Below, piece after piece: positions 14,889 to 22,147 of a DNA stretch of 24,451 bases. A model generated the notes under the pieces. That model saw only the letters and a list, made by a program, of their open reading frames with translations. It did no database searches and was not told the origin of the DNA. The position numbers and the translations under genes were made by a program. The stretch is from positions 1 to 24,451 of the forward strand of contig CAJMRT010000029.1 in NCBI GenBank assembly GCA_905215855.1, written 5' to 3'. The DNA comes from an uncultured bacterium. GTDB taxonomy: Bacteria > Bacillota > Clostridia > Oscillospirales > Acutalibacteraceae. The first letter of the stretch is position 1. The number at the start of each line of letters is the position of its first letter.

Positions 14889-16485
14889 AACCTTAATTAA
14901 ACTCCAATTTCAAAAGGCACTTGCACGGTACACCGCAAATTCGTCAAACAAGAAAAAGAACGGCAAAAAAAGTTCGTTTAACTCACCAGCTGTTTATCTT
15001 GCTCTTCTCGCTTTTGTCGGTGTTGTATTTGCATTTATGTTCTACAATATGTTCAGCATGATGGCACCTATGCTTGCAACATCGGGATTCAGTTGGTTGT
15101 ATTTTCTCTATGTTATGGGTGCGTCGTTTGTAATCAGCACAATAGGCTGTATTTTCCTTTCGCTCTCACAGCTTTATGAGGCAAAGGATAATGAACTTTT
15201 GCTTTCAATGCCTATTCCGCCTCGCAGTATTCTCTTTTGTAGAATGTTGCCACTGTATGCACAAAATCTTCTCTTTTGTGCACTTGTACAGGTCCCTGCT
15301 TTTGCGGCCTATGTAACAAATGCGTCTGTTTCGGCTTCGCTTGTAGTAAGTCAGATTGTGATTCTGCTTTTAGTTCCGCTTTTAAGCCTGAGCGTTTCGT
15401 GCATTCTCGGCTGGCTGATTGCATTTGTAACATCAAGGACAAGACATAAAAATGTTGTGACAATCGTATTTTCACTTGTTTTCTTTGCACTGTATTTTTA
15501 CCTTTATTATCAGGCAGAGGACCTTGTAAAAACACTCGCTGCAAATTCAATTGGTATCGGTGCAAATATAATGGACAGTGCATATCCGCTTTATCTCACA
15601 GGACTTGGCGCATCGGGCGACTTGTTGCCGCTTTTTGGTGTTGCTGTCGTAATTATTGCGTTCTTTGCAGTTGTTTATGCGGTGCTTTCTCACAGTTTCA
15701 TAAAGCTTGCAACAGCGAAAAAGGGTGCGAAGAAAGCCGTGTATAAAGAGAAAACTTTGAAAGTAAGCTCTGCATCAAAGGCGCTTTTACGCAAAGAAAG
15801 AATGATGTTCACAGGCAACGCAACCTATATGCTTAACAGCGGACTCAGTGCGTTAATTATGGTAGGCGGAACAATTTATGCGGTGTTCCAGTTCAATATG
15901 GTGAATACACTTCCGAGTGAATTTACCGACATTATTTCGGTATATCTTCCGCTGATAATTTCATTCGTTATTGCAGTTGGACCGATTTCTGCGGCATCAA
16001 TTTCAATGGAGGCAAAGAACCTCTGGCTTATGCAGTCGCTTCCTGTATCACCGTTGCAGGTGCTTACACAAAAGCTGAAACTGCACTTTATTGTAAACGG
16101 TGTTGTTTCACTTGTACCCTCGGTTGTTCTCTCAATAATGCTCGGAATGAAACCGGTTAATATTATTATCACAATTCTTATTCCGATAATTTTCTCGTTG
16201 TTCTCGGGACTTCTCGGACTTATGTTTGACCTGAAAAAGCCAAAGCTTGACTGGAATACAACCGCTGAGGCAGTAAAACAGAGTGCAAGCGTTATGCTTT
16301 CATTGTTGATTTCAGTCCTTGCCGTGTGTGTGCCTGCTATTGCGTATTCGGTTCTTCTCAGCTTTGAAATCAAAATTTCGACAGAAATTTTCCTCGCCTG
16401 CACAGCATTTTATTTTATCCTCATCAGCCTTCCAATCTGGTATTGGATTAAGAATAAAGGTACAAAGGTTTTCGCAAATCTTTAA
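14881..16485 (+). CDS. ABC-2 type permease, large multi-helix subunit
   Basis: A 534-residue membrane protein, partner of the ATPase before it. A basic N-terminal segment (KKKNGKKS) precedes about 12 hydrophobic helices arranged as two similar halves (about 40-300 and 330-530). The halves are split by a charged cytoplasmic loop around residues 275-305 (KKGAKKAVYKEKTLKVSS). The internal two-half layout means one polypeptide could replace a permease dimer. Conserved short motifs DNELLLSMPIPPRSIL and NLWLMQSLPVSPLQVL stand at equivalent places in each half, like the coupling helix of ABC-2 exporters. ATG at 14881 is chosen because GGAGG lies just upstream and the longer frame runs inside the ATPase gene. 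Confidence 0.85.
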   Translation: MLKTLIKLQFQKALARYTANSSNKKKNGKKSSFNSPAVYLALLAFVGVVFAFMFYNMFSMMAPMLATSGFSWLYFLYVMGASFVISTIGCIFLSLSQLYEAKDNELLLSMPIPPRSILFCRMLPLYAQNLLFCALVQVPAFAAYVTNASVSASLVVSQIVILLLVPLLSLSVSCILGWLIAFVTSRTRHKNVVTIVFSLVFFALYFYLYYQAEDLVKTLAANSIGIGANIMDSAYPLYLTGLGASGDLLPLFGVAVVIIAFFAVVYAVLSHSFIKLATAKKGAKKAVYKEKTLKVSSASKALLRKERMMFTGNATYMLNSGLSALIMVGGTIYAVFQFNMVNTLPSEFTDIISVYLPLIISFVIAVGPISAASISMEAKNLWLMQSLPVSPLQVLTQKLKLHFIVNGVVSLVPSVVLSIMLGMKPVNIIITILIPIIFSLFSGLLGLMFDLKKPKLDWNTTAEAVKQSASVMLSLLISVLAVCVPAIAYSVLLSFEIKISTEIFLACTAFYFILISLPIWYWIKNKGTKVFANL

Positions 16486-16510
16486 AACAGAATATCAAAA
16501 TTAAGAATAA

Positions 16511-16555
16511 ACCTCCGAAAATTTGCAGATAATATTTGCAGAATGTTTCGGAGGT
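16511..16555 (+). promoter_or_regulatory. RBS-sequestering hairpin with internal direct repeat before hcp
   Basis: ACCTCCGAAA (16511-16520) is perfectly complementary to TTTCGGAGGT (16546-16555), and the second arm contains the hcp ribosome site GGAGG. Between the arms, ATTTGCAGA occurs twice (16521-16529, 16534-16542; 13-base period). A few Ts follow (16558-16562), so it could also act as the weak terminator of the ABC operon. Confidence 0.65.
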
Positions 16556-16562
16556 AATTTTT

Positions 16563-18236
16563 ATGAGTAATAATATGGACTTGGGTTATGAGATGTTTTG
16601 CTATCAGTGTGAGCAGACTGCGAACGGAAAGGGTTGCACACGGCTCGGCGTTTGCGGAAAAACTCCCGAAATTGCAAATCTTCAGGATTTACTTATCTTT
16701 CAGCTGAAGGGCATAAGCTGTTACGGCAAGGTGCTTATTGAAAAAGGTCAGCACATTGACAAGGACATTGTTCGCTTTGTGGAAAACTGCCTTTTTACAA
16801 CGCTGACGAATGTAAACTTTGATGCCGATGTGCATGTGTCGCTTTTGCGTGAATCTCAGCAAATCAAGGAAAAACTTCGTGAAGTTGTGGGCGAAATCAA
16901 AAATCATACTCTGCACGCAACCTACAATCTTCCCGAAACAAAGTCGGAAATGCTCAAAGACGCACCGCTTGCGGGAATTATGTACGAAAAGTCGCTTGAC
17001 CCCGACATCCGCTCTTTAAGACAGACAATTGTTTACGGTCTCAAAGGCATAAGCGCCTACGGTCATCAGGCTCGTGAACTCGGCTATTTCAGCGATCAGG
17101 TTGACGATTTTTACATCACTGCACTTGAGGCGACAACGGATGATTCGCTCACGGTTGAGGAGCTTATCAGAATGACGATGAGAACGGGTGAAAATGCTCT
17201 TGAAGTTATGAAAAAACTTGATGAAGCAAACACTGAAACCTACGGCAATCCGTCACCGCACAAGGTTGATGTTCACATCAAAAAAGGTCCGTTTATTATT
17301 GTGTCGGGTCACGATTTGAAAGACCTTGAAATGCTCCTTGAACAGTCAAAGGGCAAGGGCATAAATGTTTATACTCACGGCGAAATGCTACCGTGTCACG
17401 GCTATGACGGTTTAAAAAAATATCCGCACCTTATCGGCAATTTCGGCGGTGCATGGCAAGATCAGCAAAAGCAGTTTGACAATATCCCCGGTTGTATTCT
17501 TATGACGACAAACTGCCTTATGCGGCCGAGAGATTCGTACAAAGACAGAATTTATAGTACAAATGTTGTCGGCTGGGAGGGCGTTAAGCACATCGGCAAA
17601 AAGGAAAACGGCGACAAAGATTTCAGCGAAATTATTCAGCAGGCAATTGAACTCGGAGGTTTTAAGGAAGATGTTGAACCGCACGAAATTCTTGTTGGAT
17701 TCGGTCATCACGCTACGCTTTCATATGCCGATAAAATTGTCGAGGCCGTCAAAAGCGGAAAAGTCAGACACTTTTTCCTTATCGGCGGTTGTGACGGTGC
17801 AAGACCGGGCAGAAATTACTACACTGAATTTGCCGAAAATGTTCCGAAAGACTGCATAATTATGACGCTTGCCTGCGGAAAATACCGCTTTAACAAGCTC
17901 GAATTCGGTGACATCGACGGCTTGCCGAGATTACTCGACATCGGTCAGTGCAACGATGTTTACTCCGCAATCTGCATTGCCGTAGCACTTGCCGATGCGT
18001 TTGATACAGATGTAAACGGCTTGCCGTTGTCGCTGATTGTTTCGTGGTATGAGCAAAAGGCGGTTGCCGATTTGCTGGCACTTTTAAGCCTCGGAATAAA
18101 GAATATCTACCTCGGCCCGACACTCCCTGCATTTTTAAGCCCGAATGTGTTGCAGTATTTGTCAGAAACATTCGGCTTGCGTCCAATCAGCAACGCAGAA
18201 GATGACCTGAAAACCTGCCTTAAACAGAATGTTTGA
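16563..18236 (+). CDS. hcp: Hydroxylamine reductase / hybrid-cluster protein (class I)
   Basis: A 557-residue cytoplasmic iron-sulfur protein. Family members reduce hydroxylamine to ammonia and, as now understood, reduce NO or take part in protein S-nitrosylation. The N-terminal cluster is C13-x2-C16-x8-C25-x5-C31, the spacing of class I proteins from strict anaerobes. Hybrid-cluster ligands are all visible: H and E in SGHDLKD and YTHGEML, then TTNC, GGCDG, LACGKYR, IGQCND and the SWYEQKA glutamate/lysine. ATG at 16563 follows GGAGGT by seven bases. The gene stands alone between an ABC operon and a convergent gene. No hcr reductase or HcpR regulator is nearby, so the electron donor is unknown. 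Confidence 0.96.
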   Translation: MSNNMDLGYEMFCYQCEQTANGKGCTRLGVCGKTPEIANLQDLLIFQLKGISCYGKVLIEKGQHIDKDIVRFVENCLFTTLTNVNFDADVHVSLLRESQQIKEKLREVVGEIKNHTLHATYNLPETKSEMLKDAPLAGIMYEKSLDPDIRSLRQTIVYGLKGISAYGHQARELGYFSDQVDDFYITALEATTDDSLTVEELIRMTMRTGENALEVMKKLDEANTETYGNPSPHKVDVHIKKGPFIIVSGHDLKDLEMLLEQSKGKGINVYTHGEMLPCHGYDGLKKYPHLIGNFGGAWQDQQKQFDNIPGCILMTTNCLMRPRDSYKDRIYSTNVVGWEGVKHIGKKENGDKDFSEIIQQAIELGGFKEDVEPHEILVGFGHHATLSYADKIVEAVKSGKVRHFFLIGGCDGARPGRNYYTEFAENVPKDCIIMTLACGKYRFNKLEFGDIDGLPRLLDIGQCNDVYSAICIAVALADAFDTDVNGLPLSLIVSWYEQKAVADLLALLSLGIKNIYLGPTLPAFLSPNVLQYLSETFGLRPISNAEDDLKTCLKQNV

Positions 18237-18244
18237 TGATATAC

Positions 18245-18273
18245 TGTAGCGGCGAACCTTGTTCGCCGCTACA
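18245..18273. repeat. Dispersed hairpin repeat, copy B (complete palindrome)
   Basis: TGTAGCGGCGAAC (18245-18257), CTT, GTTCGCCGCTACA (18261-18273): a perfect 13-bp inverted repeat starting eight bases after the hcp stop codon. Its left arm and inner right arm match copy A at 2018-2040. A second small inverted repeat follows (AATTGTT-TCC-AACAATT, 18274-18290). Confidence 0.8.
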
Positions 18274-18325
18274 AATTGTTTCCAACAATTGACCGTAAAA
18301 AATGGCTAACGGTTTGTCATACAAC

Positions 18326-18364
18326 AAAAAACGGAGCAGACGAAATGCAGTCTGCTCCGTTTTT
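18326..18364. terminator. Bidirectional terminator between hcp and the YbhN-type gene
   Basis: ACGGAGCAGAC (18331-18341) pairs with GTCTGCTCCGT (18350-18360). It is flanked by A5 on the left and T4-5 on the right, so it can stop transcripts from both sides. Confidence 0.9.
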
Positions 18365-18386
18365 GAAAGAGATATTTATGAAAATA

Positions 18387-19535
18387 TTACTGAGTTACTT
18401 TTTCTTCTGATTTTTTATTTTCCGTTTCCGATTCAAGTTCTTCTTCAATTTGTTTTATTTCATCGTCACGCCGTTTGCCCTTTGTAAAGTAGGAGAACGG
18501 GGCAGAAATCAGGATAGCTCCGTAGTATGTAATGAATCTCCACATAAGGATTGCCGGCTTGATTTTGCTTATTGCACCGATTTTGAAGAACGAACCGAAG
18601 TACATTGTGAAAGCAAGCTCCGCACCGCCCGATGCACCGGGGAGCGGGATAAGGTTTGCTGTAAACAGCACGAATGACTGAATACAGATTGAATCATAGA
18701 ACGAAAGTGTCGGCTGACCTGCCGCTCTTGCAATCGGAGCCATTCCAAATGAAACATAGATGAGATACGGGATTGAAAGAATTAAAATTACCTGAATGAA
18801 TACAAGTGCATAAATTACAACAAGCCGTTTTACGCTTGAAAAAAGCTGTTTGTTTGTGTCGTGAAACATATCAACTTCTTTGTGAAGTCTTTCAACCTTC
18901 TTTTCGGGATTTTTAATGAACTTGAACTTTTTCATAATCTTATAAATAAGATCAATAAGCTTGTTTGTAACCTTACGGCTGAACGAAACAAGCAGGAACA
19001 AAGCCGTCATTGCAAGCTGAACGGTAAATCCGAAAATAATGAAAAGTGTTGACCAGATGTTTGTAAAAGCGTCGCTGAAATAGTTGAACCTTGTGATAAC
19101 GGCAATAACGCTGACAGCGGTCATTACTATCTGATACACAATGAACTTTTGCGTCATACAAGCCGAACCGAAACCTACGCTTATGTTCTTTTTTGACATA
19201 AGGTAAAGCTGCATAGGCTGTCCGCCTGTGCTTGACGGTGTAATAGCACTGAAGAATACTCCGACAAATGCGACCTTCAAAGCTTCAATAAAGCTGAAAT
19301 TCTCATACTTTGACCGCACATATATCAGCGTGACAACAGCGTCAACAAGGATGTTCAAATCATAAATCAGCAAAGCCGCAAGGATAATCAGCATATTGCA
19401 GCCGTCAGGCTTTTTGAGCAAGTCGATAAGACCGTCCTCCGAAACAAAGAAGTAGATGATCAGATAAATCGAGATTGCCACAACAGCGAGATTAAATATC
19501 AGCTTTCCACTGATTCTGAATTTTTTCTTTTCCAA
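18387..19535 (-). CDS. YbhN/UPF0104-type membrane protein (LPG synthase transmembrane-domain family)
   Basis: A 382-residue membrane protein with about eight to nine helices, of the family that forms the flippase half of MprF (lysylphosphatidylglycerol synthase). The C-terminal catalytic transferase domain is absent. Family motifs are AITPSSTGGQP (about residues 97-107) and LIPLPGASGGAE in the second half. A basic cytoplasmic loop sits at about 190-215, and a strongly charged Glu/Lys tail ends the protein. Lipid or undecaprenyl-carrier transport is the likely role, inferred from the family. The start is TTG at 19535 (minus strand) with AGGAG at 19545-19549. It shares a bidirectional terminator with hcp. 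Confidence 0.88.
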   Translation of the reverse strand: MEKKKFRISGKLIFNLAVVAISIYLIIYFFVSEDGLIDLLKKPDGCNMLIILAALLIYDLNILVDAVVTLIYVRSKYENFSFIEALKVAFVGVFFSAITPSSTGGQPMQLYLMSKKNISVGFGSACMTQKFIVYQIVMTAVSVIAVITRFNYFSDAFTNIWSTLFIIFGFTVQLAMTALFLLVSFSRKVTNKLIDLIYKIMKKFKFIKNPEKKVERLHKEVDMFHDTNKQLFSSVKRLVVIYALVFIQVILILSIPYLIYVSFGMAPIARAAGQPTLSFYDSICIQSFVLFTANLIPLPGASGGAELAFTMYFGSFFKIGAISKIKPAILMWRFITYYGAILISAPFSYFTKGKRRDDEIKQIEEELESETENKKSEEKVTQ

Positions 19536-19585
19536 ATAAATCTTCTCCTGTGTGTTAAAAGTTGTTATTCAATTGTAGCGGGCAT

Positions 19586-19609
19586 CAAATGTCACATCTG
19601 TGGCATTTG
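19586..19609 (-). other. Leader hairpin upstream of the YbhN-type gene
   Basis: CAAATGTCACA (19586-19596), TC, TGTGGCATTTG (19599-19609): an 11-bp stem with one G-T pair, within the predicted leader of the minus-strand gene. Its left flank starts TGTAGCGG like the dispersed repeat, so it may be a decayed relative. The rest of 19536-19832 holds only two promoters and AT-rich sequence. Confidence 0.45.
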
Positions 19610-19628
19610 CGCAGAATTATATACCCTA

Positions 19629-19657
19629 ATCATACTTTTTTTTAATAAGAAAATCAA
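19629..19657 (-). promoter_or_regulatory. Promoter of the YbhN-type gene
   Basis: On the minus strand, TTGATT (19652-19657), 17-base spacer, TATGAT (19629-19634). A TATAAT at 19616-19621 is an alternative -10 without a good -35. Confidence 0.55.
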
Positions 19658-19774
19658 CAACAAATTTGTAATAAATTGCCGCCTGAGAAAATAAATTAAT
19701 AAATCCACGCTTTTTTATTTTATCGAATGTACTTATCTTAGCATTTGTTCATTTACACATAAAGAATTTAAAAC

Positions 19775-19803
19775 TTGCACCCAAACTTTAGCTGTGATAA
19801 AAT
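19775..19803 (+). promoter_or_regulatory. Promoter of the kinase-like gene
   Basis: TTGCAC (19775-19780), 17-base spacer, TAAAAT (19798-19803). The ribosome site GGAGGT at 19821-19826 follows. Confidence 0.6.
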
Positions 19804-19832
19804 AATACAGTAATATGTGCGGAGGTGTTCTT

Positions 19833-20366
19833 ATGGATACTATGAGTGTGAACGGAAAAGATTTTACCGTCATTAAGCTTCTCGGAAAAGGCAAGGGCGG
19901 TTATTCCTACCTTGTTTCAGACGGAGAACACAATTATGTTTTAAAGCAGATTCACCACGAGCCGTGTTCATACTATACCTTCGGTAACAAAATTCAAAGT
20001 GAGCTTAACGATTACGAACGGCTGAAAAATGCCGGGCTCAGACTGCCGAAGCTTATTGACTGCGATGTAGAAAATGAGAGGATTCTTAAAGATTACATTG
20101 ACGGCAAAACCGCATATGAGCTTGTTTTGCAGAATGAGATGAAACCCGAATACATTGAGCAGATTCGTGAAATGTGCAGACTGTTGAATCCAAAAGGAAT
20201 TAACATAGATTATTTTCCGACAAATTTCATTTTAAACAACGGACTTTTGTGGTACATTGACTACGAATGTAACGATTATATGGAGGAGTGGAATTTTGAA
20301 AACTGGGGAATAAAGTATTGGAGCAAAACGAAGGAATTTTGTGAATACCACGAAAACAATAAATAA
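19833..20366 (+). CDS. Minimal kinase-fold protein (APH/RIO/Ser-Thr kinase-like)
   Basis: A 177-residue protein with the landmarks of a protein- or small-molecule-kinase fold squeezed into a very short chain. It has a glycine-rich loop LLGKGKGGYSY (about 16-26), ATP-binding lysine K38 in YVLKQ, likely alpha-C glutamate E57, a catalytic-loop-like D126-x4-N131 (IDYFPTNF) and a DFG-equivalent IDYE (D143). The His usually preceding the catalytic Asp is replaced (NID). Almost no C-lobe follows, so the substrate-binding part is minimal. The start is ATG at 19833, seven bases after GGAGGT; an ATG at 19815 lies before that site. It is followed 12 bases later by a membrane-protein gene. The substrate is unknown. 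Confidence 0.8.
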   Translation: MDTMSVNGKDFTVIKLLGKGKGGYSYLVSDGEHNYVLKQIHHEPCSYYTFGNKIQSELNDYERLKNAGLRLPKLIDCDVENERILKDYIDGKTAYELVLQNEMKPEYIEQIREMCRLLNPKGINIDYFPTNFILNNGLLWYIDYECNDYMEEWNFENWGIKYWSKTKEFCEYHENNK

Positions 20367-20378
20367 CGGAGTGAACTT

Positions 20379-20837
20379 ATGGACTTTTTCAGTACAAATC
20401 TTTTTAACTGGTACGGACTTGCTTTTGCAATTGCTTTGCTTGTACCCGACATCGTCTATATAAAAAGCAACAGAATAGACAGAACAATTTTTGATAACAG
20501 GGCTATGCTTTACATAGAAAGAATCGGAAAGTATTGCAGTATTTTTCTTATGGGAATTAACATCGGCGTGCTTGAGGGCGGCTTTACAAAGCCGATTATG
20601 GAAACCTTTTGGATAATCTCAACCTGTGTTCTGACGGTCGTTGCACTTATCTTGTGGTTTTTATGCTTTAACAGATTTTCAAAATTATGGGCATATCTTC
20701 TTACAGCCGTAACCGCAGTAATTTTTATGATGAGCGGACTTTTGCAGGTTAAAACGCTTTTGCTCACGGCTGGCGTGGTGTACCTTATCGGACAGCTTTA
20801 TGTTACAAATAAGTATGTAAAATCAAAAATGCAATGA
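20379..20837 (+). CDS. Small membrane protein, function unknown
   Basis: A 152-residue hydrophobic protein with four to five predicted helices: about 8-26, 49-66, 75-100, 106-122 and 124-142. A basic cytoplasmic segment (KSNRIDRTIFDNRAMLYIERIGK) lies between the first two. I do not recognise the family. GGAG stands eight bases before the ATG, and the gap to the kinase-like gene is 12 bases, so the two are very likely co-transcribed. The membrane protein might anchor the kinase-fold protein or be its target, but that is only suggested by position. Confidence 0.78.
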   Translation: MDFFSTNLFNWYGLAFAIALLVPDIVYIKSNRIDRTIFDNRAMLYIERIGKYCSIFLMGINIGVLEGGFTKPIMETFWIISTCVLTVVALILWFLCFNRFSKLWAYLLTAVTAVIFMMSGLLQVKTLLLTAGVVYLIGQLYVTNKYVKSKMQ

Positions 20838-20859
20838 TTGTGTAAAATATTGTAAAAAG

Positions 20860-20891
20860 ATATTGCAATATTGTTTGTTTGGTATTATAAT
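20860..20891 (+). promoter_or_regulatory. Promoter of the CBS gene with overlapping palindrome
   Basis: TTGCAA (20863-20868), 17-base spacer, TATAAT (20886-20891). A perfect 12-bp palindrome ATATTGCAATAT (20860-20871) covers the -35, and another AATATTG lies 12 bases upstream. This is a plausible operator. Confidence 0.65.
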
Positions 20892-20935
20892 GACCTTTGG
20901 CTGACAAATATTTGTTTTTGACCGGAGGTGAAAAG

Positions 20936-21334
20936 ATGAATGTTATTATGCTTTTAAAGCATAAAGATTCTTTGAAATATATTTATGAGGACAATACCCT
21001 AAGACAGGGACTTGAAAAAATGCGTGCTCACAGCTACACCGCTATCCCTGTTATAACCCGTGACGGAAAATATGTCGGCACGGTGAGTGAGGGTGACTTT
21101 TTGTGGCATATAATTGACAAAAAGACTTCGGGCGATATTGAAGAACAGGAAGAATTTCGTATCCGTGACATACTCCGTCACGACTTTAATCCGGCAGTTA
21201 AAATTTCGGTAGGTATGGACGAGCTTCTTGCACGGGCAATGAATCAGAACTTTATCCCCGTAACCGATGACCTCGGTACTTTTATCGGTATCGTAACCCG
21301 TCAGGATATCATCAGATATTTTGTCAATAAATAA
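20936..21334 (+). CDS. CBS-pair domain protein
   Basis: A 132-residue protein consisting of little more than two CBS motifs, a fold that binds adenine nucleotides (AMP, ATP, SAM, c-di-AMP in various families). The first repeat is about 16-60 (TAIPVITRDGKYVGTVSEGDFLW) and the second about 80-128 (FIPVTDDLGTFIGIVTRQDIIRYF). The latter ends in the typical G-x-[IV]-[ST]-x-x-D pattern. The start is ATG at 20936, seven bases after GGAGG. A TTG 13 codons upstream has no better site. It has its own promoter and terminator and is therefore a single-gene unit. It could be a free-standing energy or nucleotide sensor, but the target is unknown. Confidence 0.88.
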   Translation: MNVIMLLKHKDSLKYIYEDNTLRQGLEKMRAHSYTAIPVITRDGKYVGTVSEGDFLWHIIDKKTSGDIEEQEEFRIRDILRHDFNPAVKISVGMDELLARAMNQNFIPVTDDLGTFIGIVTRQDIIRYFVNK

Positions 21335-21342
21335 GATACATA

Positions 21343-21382
21343 AAAACGGCGGATGCTGAAAATTGCATCCGCCGTTTTAGTT
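21343..21382 (+). terminator. Terminator after the CBS gene
   Basis: A 14-bp stem: AAAACGGCGGATGC (21343-21356) pairs with GCATCCGCCGTTTT (21365-21378). It is nearly symmetric, so it may work in both directions. Confidence 0.9.
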
Positions 21383-21466
21383 ATGACAGAAACTGAATTT
21401 TTAATATACAGAAATCTACATATCAACTTCAGATTAATGTATTACAATCAAAGTACGGTGAGGAAA

Positions 21467-22147
21467 ATGTACAACATTCTTTTGGTTGAGGACGATAAAA
21501 ATATTCGTGAAATGCTTGTCGAATATTTTTCAAAAAGAGATAAAGAAAAATTTAATATCACCCTTGCGGAAAACGGCTTAAAGGGACTTGATAAGGCATA
21601 TGAGAACAGCTATGACCTTTTGCTCCTTGATGTAATGCTCCCCGAAATGGACGGGTTTACACTTTGCAAAGAAATCCGCAGATACAGCGATGTGCCGATT
21701 ATGTTCATCACGGCAAGGACAAGCGAGGCTGATATGCTCAACGGCTACGCTCTCGGCTGTGACGATTACATTGTAAAGCCGATTGCTCTGCCCGTGTTTT
21801 ATGAAAAGGTGAAAGCCCTCATCAAGCGTTCAAAAGGACTTGTACGGCACAATTTGCTTACGGTGGGGAATGTTTCGCTCAATCCGAACAACGGTGTTGT
21901 TGTGTCCGACGGTGAAGAAGTAACCCTTACCGCAAAGGAATATGCTATTCTTAAAATTTTGTTAGAGAATAAAAACAGCGTTGTGTCCCGTGAAAAAATC
22001 ATCACAGCCGTTTGGCACTATGACACAATGATTGATGAAAGAGTGCTTGACACGCATATCAAAAATATCCGAAAAGCGTTGGGCGAAAATGCGTCTGTTT
22101 TGAAAACGGTAATACGGCGAGGGTATAAGGCGGAGGATAAAAAATGA
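21467..22147 (+). CDS. OmpR-family response regulator
   Basis: A 226-residue response regulator. The receiver has acidic pocket E8-D9-D10, phosphoacceptor D55 (LLLLDVMLPEMDG), switch region FITARTS and ALGCDDYIVKPI. A C-terminal winged helix follows from about residue 128 (VTLTAKEYAILKILLENK...RVLDTHIKNIRKAL). ATG at 21467 is chosen because the receiver fold starts there. The ribosome site is GGTGAGG, close to the start and not strong. The stop overlaps the kinase start by ATGA. It is of the VanR/CssR-like class with no target genes in view. No clear promoter could be found in the 88 bases after the preceding terminator. Confidence 0.92.
   Translation: MYNILLVEDDKNIREMLVEYFSKRDKEKFNITLAENGLKGLDKAYENSYDLLLLDVMLPEMDGFTLCKEIRRYSDVPIMFITARTSEADMLNGYALGCDDYIVKPIALPVFYEKVKALIKRSKGLVRHNLLTVGNVSLNPNNGVVVSDGEEVTLTAKEYAILKILLENKNSVVSREKIITAVWHYDTMIDERVLDTHIKNIRKALGENASVLKTVIRRGYKAEDKK

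Noticed and set aside
15876..16403. A 175-codon minus-strand frame inside the ABC permease gene
   Set aside because: Antisense to a clear multi-helix permease, with no ribosome site or recognisable motif.
16486..16562. HcpR or NsrR operator before hcp
   Set aside because: No CRP/FNR-like or NsrR-like palindrome is visible; the only inverted repeat is the one that masks the ribosome site.
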